A stretch of DNA of 6,108 nt from Deinococcus sp. (GTDB lineage: Bacteria; Deinococcota; Deinococci; Deinococcales; Thermaceae): NCBI GenBank assembly GCA_023382135.1, contig JAMCQK010000144.1, forward strand, positions 307 through 6,414, in the 5' to 3' direction. Both the position numbers and the translations under genes were made by a program. Below the pieces are notes generated by a model. That model had not been told where the DNA came from, searched no databases, and saw only the letters and a program-made list of their open reading frames with translations. Below are positions 1-4,251 of this stretch, one piece after another. The first letter of the stretch is position 1. Each line of letters begins with the position of its first letter.

Positions 1-99
1 TGGGACTATGCGGTAAAGAACCAGGCAGAGACGGTGGAGAAGTATGTGCTTCCGGCCTGCGGCAATACCTGCAAGGGCTCGGGCACCCGCGCCGATGCC
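1..99 (+). repeat. Direct repeat, copy 1 (perfect 99 bp)
   Basis: All 99 bases are identical to 273-371, an offset of 272. Identity ends sharply at 99/371 (next base T versus A). The left limit of the repeat is cut by the window edge, so it may be longer. The arrangement fits a tandem duplication of a 272-bp unit (100-371). Because 272 is not a multiple of 3, the duplication shifts the reading frame. Confidence 0.95.
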
Positions 100-123
100 T
101 TGGCTTTGCGCTCGATAAATTGA
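1..123 (+). pseudogene. Frameshifted end of ABC substrate-binding protein (upstream duplicate copy)
   Basis: Read from base 1 in frame 1, this stretch encodes WDYAVKNQAETVEKYVLP and onward to GTRADA. These are exactly the residues found again in the downstream copy at 273-371. After base 99 the sequence jumps to earlier gene sequence in another frame, adds seven unrelated residues (LALRSIN) and stops at TGA 121-123. If the true gene enters from the left in this frame, its product loses the last roughly 70 residues of a solute-binding protein and is probably non-functional or poorly folded. The gene start lies outside the window. An assembly or sequencing error at the junction is an alternative that sequence alone cannot exclude. 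Confidence 0.6.
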
Positions 124-581
124 AGATTTTTAACCTGGCCGACGAAGGCATCAACCTGCTCGAGGATCTCATTTTCTCCACCGAGAAGGTGCTTTCCGAC
201 AAGAACTTCAAAGGCTCCGGCTTGAGCGGAAAACAGGTGGCCGCCAAGCTGCTCAGGGCCTCGCTCAAGGGCTGGGACTATGCGGTAAAGAACCAGGCAG
301 AGACGGTGGAGAAGTATGTGCTTCCGGCCTGCGGCAATACCTGCAAGGGCTCGGGCACCCGCGCCGATGCCAAGGCCCACCAGACCTGGCAGATGACCGA
401 GATTGCCAAGCTGTATAACGCCGGCCCGACCCTCAAGGGCATGGCCGGACTTCTCGACAAGGCCGCGTATGCTGGCTCGGTCAAGATTCTGCGCGACCAG
501 GGCATCCTCAGCAAAGACCCGCCCAAGAGCGTAGTGGACTACAGCGTTTGGGAGATGGCTACCGGCAAGAAAGCCCCATAA
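100..581 (+). pseudogene. C-terminal part of NMT1/THI5-type ABC transporter substrate-binding protein
   Basis: The frame starting near base 102 reads LGFALDKLKIFNLADEGINL and runs to TAA 579-581. The earliest usable start is a TTG at 120 with no Shine-Dalgarno site, so I read this as the 3' part of a longer gene and not as a separate small gene. The pattern of an 'xxDEGINLLEDLIFSTEKVL' strand and helix followed by 'LLRASLKGWDYAVKN' matches the second lobe of NMT1/THI5/SsuA-like periplasmic binding proteins, where a conserved 'R-A-[ST]-L-K-G-W' helix follows the ligand-pocket segment. Full-length family members have about 320-350 residues; only about 160 are here. The protein would be exported and would deliver a small nitrogen compound to an ABC importer. 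The hydrolase, aminotransferase and mmsA downstream suggest a pyrimidine or hydantoin ligand. A tandem duplication has put this part out of frame with the upstream copy. Family is fairly sure, ligand is inferred. Confidence 0.65.
273..371 (+). repeat. Direct repeat, copy 2 (perfect 99 bp)
   Basis: This is the second copy of the repeat at 1-99. Here it lies in the intact frame of the substrate-binding protein, which continues normally to the stop at 581, so this copy is the native context of the sequence. Confidence 0.95.
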
Positions 582-589
582 GCTAATCC

Positions 590-653
590 ACCCCCCTGCC
601 GCTTTGCGGCGCCCCCCCTGTACGGCAGGGGCTCAAAGGGGGGTAAATTTTTT
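590..653 (+). terminator. Nested C/G-run hairpins followed by a T-run
   Basis: The gap between the transporter gene and the hydrolase holds several complementary arms. ACCCCCC at 590-596 pairs with GGGGGGT at 638-644, and TGCCG at 597-601 pairs with CGGCA at 623-627. Two small alternatives are GCCGC/GCGGC (598-602 and 606-610, loop TTT) and CCCCTG/CAGGGG (615-620 and 626-631). Six T residues follow at 648-653. The structure resembles a Rho-independent terminator or attenuator, and its end is only three bases from the hydrolase Shine-Dalgarno site. It could reduce read-through or set the ratio of transporter to enzyme, or it could be a dispersed intergenic repeat of this genome. Confidence 0.55.
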
Positions 654-665
654 CTGGAGGACAAC

Positions 666-1910
666 ATGAGCACGCTGAACCCGAAGCGCACAGTCCAGGA
701 ACTCAAGGAACTGAGGGCGCTCACCGGCGATGAGAACGGAGCTCAGCGCGTGGCCTGGACTGATACCTGGCTAAAGGCCCGCGAATGGTTTAAGTCCAAG
801 CTGGACGGGCTGCCTGTGGAGTTTCATCAAGATGCCGCCGGAAACAACTGGGTTACGTTAAGGGGAGAGTCGGAAAAGGCCTTGCTCATAGGGGGCCACC
901 TGGACTCGGTTCCCAACGGCGGCTGGTTGGACGGCTGCCTGAACGTGATGGCGGGACTGGAGGTACTGCGCCGAATCAGCGACGAATACCAGGGAAAGCC
1001 CCCAGTCACGATCCGCTTGGTGGACTGGGCCGACGAGGAAGGCGCCCGCTTTGGGCGCAGCCTGCTGGGTTCCTCCGCGTTTGCGGGCACACATAGCATC
1101 GAAGCCGACCGCAACCGCAGCGACAAAGACGGTATTCGCCTGGAAGACGCTCTCCAACGCTGCGGCGTGGACATTGACCGTTTTCCGGAAGCACAAAAAG
1201 AGCAGAAGAACGCCGCGGCTTACCTAGAGCTTCACATTGAGCAGGGCCCCGTGCTGCTGGATATGGGCCTGCCGCTGGGGGTGGTGTTGGGCACTTTCGG
1301 GGTGGAGCGTCACAGCATCCGCTTCCAGGGCCAGGCCGCCCACTCCGGCTCCACGCCCATGCACAAGCGCAAGGACGCTTTCCTGGCCGCCGGAAAGATG
1401 GCGGGAGAGATCTACCGCATCACCGATCGCAACGGCGGCGTCAGCACCATCGGCTCGTGCGTCACCAAGCCAGGCATCGTGACCAGCGTGGTGGCCGACT
1501 GCACCGTCACCCTCGACCAGCGCCACCTCGACGCCCAGGCCCTAGCCCGGCTCAAGGCTGAAGCCGTGGAGGCCAGCCAGCGCTTCGCCCGCGAGGGAGG
1601 GCTGCCCGATCCCGAATGGAGCACCATCTGGCGCATCCAGCCCATCCTCTTCCACCCCGATCTGATCGATTTCTGCGACCAAGCCATCAAGGAGGTGGCC
1701 GGGGTCTCTCACCGTCTGCCCTCGGGCCCGCTGCACGACGCCGCCGAGGTAGCCCGGGCCGGCATCCCTACGGTGATGATGTTTACCCAGTCGCTGTACG
1801 GTATTTCCCACAACAAGATCGAGGACACCAGGGAGGAACACATCGAGATGTCGGTGGCCGCGCTGGACAAACTGGCGAGCAAGACAATGAAGTGGATTCT
1901 AGGCCAATAA
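666..1910 (+). CDS. M20-family Zn-dependent hydrolase (beta-ureidopropionase / N-carbamoyl-amino-acid hydrolase type)
   Basis: The product has 414 residues, the usual length for the hydantoinase/carbamoylase branch (HyuC, AmaB, PydC) of the M20 peptidase superfamily. It hydrolyses an N-carbamoyl amino acid to the free amino acid, CO2 and ammonia in the cytoplasm. The five expected metal ligands are visible: His78 (GGHLDS), Asp89 (GGWLDG), Glu125 (WADEEGARFG, with Glu124 as the likely catalytic base), His190 (LELHIEQG) and His382 (GISHN). The lid/dimerisation domain lies at about 210-325 and begins near GVERHSIRFQGQAAHSGSTP, with the family 'H-[SA]-G-[ST]-T/S-P-M' motif at 226-232. The ATG at 666 follows GGAGG (656-660) at five bases. 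The downstream aminotransferase and mmsA point to N-carbamoyl-beta-alanine as substrate, but allantoate, N-carbamoyl-L-amino acids or another ureido compound cannot be excluded from sequence. Family sure, exact substrate inferred. Confidence 0.93.
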   Translation: MSTLNPKRTVQELKELRALTGDENGAQRVAWTDTWLKAREWFKSKLDGLPVEFHQDAAGNNWVTLRGESEKALLIGGHLDSVPNGGWLDGCLNVMAGLEVLRRISDEYQGKPPVTIRLVDWADEEGARFGRSLLGSSAFAGTHSIEADRNRSDKDGIRLEDALQRCGVDIDRFPEAQKEQKNAAAYLELHIEQGPVLLDMGLPLGVVLGTFGVERHSIRFQGQAAHSGSTPMHKRKDAFLAAGKMAGEIYRITDRNGGVSTIGSCVTKPGIVTSVVADCTVTLDQRHLDAQALARLKAEAVEASQRFAREGGLPDPEWSTIWRIQPILFHPDLIDFCDQAIKEVAGVSHRLPSGPLHDAAEVARAGIPTVMMFTQSLYGISHNKIEDTREEHIEMSVAALDKLASKTMKWILGQ

Positions 1911-2046
1911 TCTGACGACATAGTCCCCCCGGCCCCCTGTTTGCGAGGAGGAGCTTCTGGAATCAGGAAGGTTTATCCGTGAGCTGCCCTTGCTCCAGCG
2001 GATCATCGAGCTCCGAGGATGGAAGCTGGGAGGCATTTTGCCCCGT
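1911..2046 (+). pseudogene. Intergenic stretch with C-run repeat half and an orphan coding-like fragment
   Basis: Just after the hydrolase stop there is a C-run (CCCCCCGGCCCCC at 1925-1937) that lacks the matching G-run seen at the other gene boundaries. From about 1945 the plus strand reads EEELLESGRFIRELPLLQRI, continuing to about 2050 with charged and leucine-rich residues like a real amphipathic helix. The frame is open from TAG 1921 to TAA 2084 but has no good start codon or Shine-Dalgarno site, and its last part overlaps the end of the minus-strand gene. I do not recognise the family. It may be the tail of a gene whose front has been lost; chance cannot be excluded in so short a stretch. 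Confidence 0.25.
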
Positions 2047-2430
2047 CTAAATTGTTCTTCCTACACGGGGCCGCCACAGTAACAGCAGCGCAATAAAGGC
2101 TGTTGCGTTGAACATTGGGAAAGCCGATGTTTCGAGGGCTAGGGTGCCATTCAGTGTGTAGAACAGACCTACGGCAAGGTCGATGGCTTGAATCAAGATC
2201 ATATTGTTGATCCAATACGCGTTAGCTTCCGGGGCCCTGGCGACGAAAAACATGCCCAAGCCATAAGCCAGAAACCTGGCGGAGAGCATTCCTAGCATGT
2301 AATTCAGGTCTGTTGGGGGAACCGATAAGCTCATCCAACTCAAGAAGTAAGCCGGAAACAGCAATAAGGCCACTCCCAAGATCAGTTGAACCGCACCGAT
2401 GATACCAAGAAGCACTTTGAGTTTTTGCAT
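2047..2430 (-). CDS. Small integral membrane protein, four predicted helices, unknown function
   Basis: The product has 127 residues with four hydrophobic segments at roughly 6-29, 44-64, 74-94 and 104-119, so it is an inner-membrane protein with short loops. The ATG at 2430 (minus strand) is preceded by AGGAGGT (2445-2439) at eight bases, which decides the start against the longer open frame that begins at 2484. The stop is TAG at 2049-2047. The pattern GVALLLFPAYFLSWM, then a conserved-looking LGMLSARFLAYGLGMFFVAR and a NNMILIQAIDLAVG helix, resembles a widespread group of small uncharacterised membrane proteins. I cannot assign a function. It is divergent from the HxlR-type regulator at 2550, with 119 bases between the two starts, so it is the obvious candidate target of that regulator. 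Confidence 0.8.
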   Translation of the reverse strand: MQKLKVLLGIIGAVQLILGVALLLFPAYFLSWMSLSVPPTDLNYMLGMLSARFLAYGLGMFFVARAPEANAYWINNMILIQAIDLAVGLFYTLNGTLALETSAFPMFNATAFIALLLLWRPRVGRTI

Positions 2431-2463
2431 TGTGTTAAACCTCCTACGCTGTGTAGAACAGGA

Positions 2464-2479
2464 TTTGGACCGGTCCAAA
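2464..2479. promoter_or_regulatory. Perfect 16-bp palindrome in the divergent intergenic region
   Basis: TTTGGACCGGTCCAAA reads the same on both strands. It lies 34 bases upstream of the membrane-protein start on the minus strand and 71 bases upstream of the regulator. Flanking arms CTGTGT (2449-2454) and ACACAG (2481-2486) form a wider inverted repeat around it. It could be an operator for a dimeric regulator, or a stable hairpin in the leader of the membrane-protein transcript. The role is inferred from position and symmetry only. Confidence 0.5.
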
Positions 2480-2513
2480 GACACAGTAACTGCGGCGCAA
2501 CGGCGTGTGAAGT

Positions 2514-2531
2514 AGTTACCAAATAGTAAGT
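2514..2531. promoter_or_regulatory. Candidate HxlR-type operator (TTAC-N6-GTAA)
   Basis: AGTTACCAAATAGTAAGT is an imperfect palindrome with 12 of 18 bases symmetric; its core is TTAC-N6-GTAA. It ends 18 bases before the regulator start at 2550, where bound protein would block the regulator's own transcription. Further GTAA-type half-sites occur at 2486 (GTAACT) and 2537 (GTAAGG). Autoregulation through AT-rich inverted repeats in the divergent promoter region is usual for HxlR/YodB-like proteins; the assignment here is inferred. Confidence 0.4.
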
Positions 2532-2549
2532 GCCCGGTAAGGTGATGTT

Positions 2550-2939
2550 ATGGATTCTCCAGAGCGGCTGCACGAGAGCTGTGATGTTCAATGCCCGGTG
2601 CGCTTGACGGCCGAGATCATTGACCAAAAGTGGACAACGCTTATTGTGCGGGATCTCTTGTCCGGTAAGAAGCGCTATTTCCAGTTGCAAAAATCCCTCG
2701 AAGGGATTAGTGCAAAGATATTGTCTGAGCGACTTCGTTATTTGGAGCGGCAGGGGTTGATTACCCGAACAGAATTTCCTACCAATCCCCCTACAACCGA
2801 ATACGAGCTGACCCCAAAAGGCGGAAAGCTAGAGGTTGTCATTCAGGCAATGCGCACTTTCGGCCTTTTTTTGCAAGAGCAGGTTTCTCGGAAAAACATG
2901 AGCACCGACCAGACAGCAGAAGCGCAGAAGAGTAGTTGA
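2550..2939 (+). CDS. HxlR-family winged-helix transcriptional regulator
   Basis: The product has 129 residues, of which about 15-110 form the HxlR domain. Visible family hallmarks are CPVRLTAEIIDQKWTTLIV with Trp28, then RDLLSGKKRYFQLQKSL, the recognition-helix region GISAKILSERLRYLERQGLI (52-71) and the wing TEYELTPKG (83-91). These proteins bind DNA as dimers and often sense electrophiles or oxidants. Cys15 occupies the position conserved in the redox-sensing members, and a second cysteine, Cys11, sits four residues earlier. ATG 2550 has a weak Shine-Dalgarno match (AAGGTGA at 2539-2545). The tail after residue 112 is polar and probably disordered. Base composition is less GC-rich than in the catabolic genes nearby, which suggests a separate origin. 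It most likely controls itself and the divergent membrane protein, not the pyrimidine genes. Family assignment is secure. Confidence 0.92.
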   Translation: MDSPERLHESCDVQCPVRLTAEIIDQKWTTLIVRDLLSGKKRYFQLQKSLEGISAKILSERLRYLERQGLITRTEFPTNPPTTEYELTPKGGKLEVVIQAMRTFGLFLQEQVSRKNMSTDQTAEAQKSS

Positions 2940-2948
2940 GATAGTTTT

Positions 2949-3072
2949 TTGAGCCTGCCTGCCCCGCACGAAATCTTTGAGATCCCGGCGTTCTCAGAAG
3001 CGGGGTGCTTGCGGGCGAATCTAGGCTCAACGAACCCATCGCCTGGGTCCACGGAGCCGCCGATGCGGTATG
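2949..3072 (+). pseudogene. Decayed N-terminus of a PucR-type regulator
   Basis: From the TTG at 2949 the plus strand reads MSLPAPHEIFEIPAFSEAG. The intact regulator at 3407 starts MSLPTLQEILGLPAF, and the two DNA segments align along their first 100 or so bases. A one-base deletion near 3005 then shifts the frame. The shifted frame reads VLAGESRLNEPIAWVHGAAD, matching LLAGENKLGEPITWVHVSE of the intact protein, and ends at TGA 3070-3072. Identical blocks include TGCTTGCGGGCGAA and CCTGGGTCCA. No PucR middle or C-terminal domain follows. This is a relic of a duplicated or displaced pucR-like gene. Confidence 0.72.
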
Positions 3073-3096
3073 AGATGCCGGCACCGGAAAAAGCCC

Positions 3097-3363
3097 CTAG
3101 GACGTCCTGAACAGCTTTTGGGGCATCACCCAAAGCCATAAATGTTTTGCCAGTTTATGGACCACTGTGTCACCGCAGTTGAGCCCGCTCGAGCCCAGCT
3201 CCCACTTGTCTTTGGTGCGTTTAAGTATCTGGTTGTACAAGGCCTGCACCAGTATTTTAGACCAACCGGTCACCACCGCAAAGCGCTTGGCGGGGCTGCT
3301 TTGGCGGATAAGCCGCAATTGCATCCGGACAATCTCCGGGTCGGTATAGCCGAGGACCTTCAC
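3097..3363 (-). pseudogene. Small minus-strand gene or gene relic, unknown function
   Basis: From a GTG at 3363 the minus strand reads VKVLGYTDPEIVRMQLRLIR, then QSSPAKRFAVVTGWSKILVQ, and ends at TAG 3099-3097 after about 88 codons. The pattern 'D-P-E-x-x-R-x-Q-x-x-L-x-R-x-x-S-P-A-x-R-F-A' resembles a group of uncharacterised helical proteins of roughly 100 residues that I recall from many bacteria, in which a 'SPARRFALA' turn joins two helices. The first 35 or so codons have GC-rich third positions as in a functional gene; later codons are more AT-rich and the C-terminal helix looks degraded. There is no clear Shine-Dalgarno site before GTG. I type it as a pseudogene because of this decay, but a short functional protein is possible. 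It lies between the pucR relic and the intact pucR-like gene. Confidence 0.4.
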
Positions 3364-3388
3364 AATAAGAAGTATAAAGATTAGCAAT
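3359..3388 (+). promoter_or_regulatory. Weak candidate promoter for the short PucR gene
   Basis: TTCACA (3359-3364), 17 bases of spacer, then TAGCAA (3382-3387) could act as -35 and -10 elements; TATAAA at 3373-3378 is another -10-like sequence. Transcription would begin about 13 bases before ATG 3407, leaving almost no leader. This fits the lack of a Shine-Dalgarno site at this gene. The match is poor and it is listed only as a possibility. Confidence 0.22.
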
Positions 3389-3406
3389 GGTCTGCTTGCC
3401 TTTGAT

Positions 3407-4126
3407 ATGAGCCTGCCCACGCTACAGGAGATACTTGGGCTCCCAGCTTTTTTTGGGGCCGAGTTGCTTGCGGGCGAAAACAAGCTAGGCGAACCCATTA
3501 CCTGGGTCCATGTCTCCGAGGTGATGGACGGCTGGCGCTTTCTTTCCGGTGGAGAGCTTTTGCTCAGCACCGGCATAGAGCTGGCGCGTGCCAAGCCAGA
3601 AGACCGCGCGGCCTATCTCCGCTCGCTGGTTGAAGCGGGGGCGCACGGGCTGGCGCTTGAGCTGGTGCAGGGTTTCAAAGAAGTCCCATCCGAGCTTTTA
3701 CAGGGTGCGCGGCTTTGGGATTTTCCGCTGATTATTTTCAGAACAGAGGTTCGTTTTGCTGAACTCACCAAGGCGGCGCACCAGCGCATTCTGCTGCCCC
3801 ACGCTTCGCGCGAGGACGAGCCTTTGCTGGGGTCTTTGCTTGAATCGCTTATCGAGACCGGCAGGAGCGAAGGGTTTTTGAAGAGGCAGCTTGGGCCGCT
3901 GTTGTCGCTCCCCAGCAGGCCCCGGAGTACCTTGGTCGCCACCCTCGAGGCCCTGCTTTCCTCGCAGTTCAACATCGCAGAGACGGCCAGGCGGCTGGGG
4001 GTCCGGCGCCAGAGCATCTATTACCGGCTTGAACAGTTAAGAGGGATGCTTGGCGATCTGGACCTGGCCGAAAGGCGCGTGGGGCTGCTGGTTGCGCTTG
4101 AGCTGTTGAAACGGACCCCCCTCTAA
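3407..4126 (+). CDS. Short PucR-family transcriptional regulator lacking the GGDEF-like middle domain
   Basis: The product has 239 residues; PucR/CdaR-type regulators usually have around 450-550. Residues 4-125 form the PucR N-terminal sensory domain (LPTLQEILGLPAF, LLAGENKLGEPITWVHVSEV, FLSGGELLLSTG). Residues about 156-235 match the C-terminal end of the family: FLKRQLGPLL, then STLVATLEALLSS and the helix-turn-helix NIAETARRLGVRRQSIYYRL (189-208). The roughly 200-residue GGDEF-like domain that normally separates them is reduced to a linker at 126-155. The frame is clean, so this may be a real short form. No Shine-Dalgarno site precedes ATG 3407, so translation may be leaderless. PucR-type proteins commonly activate purine, pyrimidine or amino-acid catabolism. 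Here it lies directly upstream of, and in the same direction as, the aminotransferase and mmsA, which makes it their likely regulator. The stop lies inside a C/G-run hairpin. Confidence 0.88.
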   Translation: MSLPTLQEILGLPAFFGAELLAGENKLGEPITWVHVSEVMDGWRFLSGGELLLSTGIELARAKPEDRAAYLRSLVEAGAHGLALELVQGFKEVPSELLQGARLWDFPLIIFRTEVRFAELTKAAHQRILLPHASREDEPLLGSLLESLIETGRSEGFLKRQLGPLLSLPSRPRSTLVATLEALLSSQFNIAETARRLGVRRQSIYYRLEQLRGMLGDLDLAERRVGLLVALELLKRTPL

Positions 4127-4148
4127 TCCTCCCTGCTTTGTAGGGGGG
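4116..4148 (+). repeat. C/G-run inverted repeat overlapping the end of the PucR gene
   Basis: CCCCCCT (4116-4122) pairs perfectly with AGGGGGG (4142-4148), with a 19-base loop. The left arm supplies the last codons of the regulator (Thr-Pro-Leu) and the TAA lies in the loop. No T-run follows, so it is not a standard terminator, although it could cause pausing or protect transcript ends. It belongs to the same style of element as 590-653 and 5607-5636. Confidence 0.55.
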
Positions 4149-4188
4149 ATACCTATGGGGCAGAGAGGTCTTTTGGTCACTGTGTCCA

Positions 4189-4217
4189 TTGCGCCCGCTC
4201 CCGTCCAGGACTAGGAT
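4189..4217 (+). promoter_or_regulatory. Candidate promoter of the aminotransferase-mmsA unit
   Basis: TTGCGC (4189-4194) and TAGGAT (4212-4217) are 17 bases apart, which places a start of transcription about 25 bases before ATG 4252 and keeps its Shine-Dalgarno site in the leader. The -10 fits the TA--AT pattern, but the -35 matches the consensus poorly. A 125-base gap between regulator and aminotransferase is large for one operon, which supports a promoter here. Confidence 0.33.
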
Positions 4218-4251
4218 AGTAAGGCCACTTTTGTATATCCAGGGAGGGTTT

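Noticed and set aside
1..380. Long minus-strand open frames opposite the substrate-binding protein, some sharing an identical tail
   Set aside because: They are antisense shadows; the shared ending simply reflects the 99-bp direct repeat read on the other strand.
3099..3108. Perfect 10-bp palindrome AGGACGTCCT
   Set aside because: It is short, isolated and lies at the end of the relic region with no promoter nearby, so chance is a sufficient explanation.
3142..3384. 80-codon plus-strand open frame starting MFCQFMDHC
   Set aside because: The opposite strand here shows the more protein-like pattern and codon use, and the plus frame has no ribosome-binding site.
3163..4200. Shared short blocks CACTGTGTC and GCCCGCTC at 3163-3190 and 4178-4200
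   Set aside because: The blocks are only 8-9 bases long and their spacing differs (20 versus 15 bases), so they do not support a real repeat.
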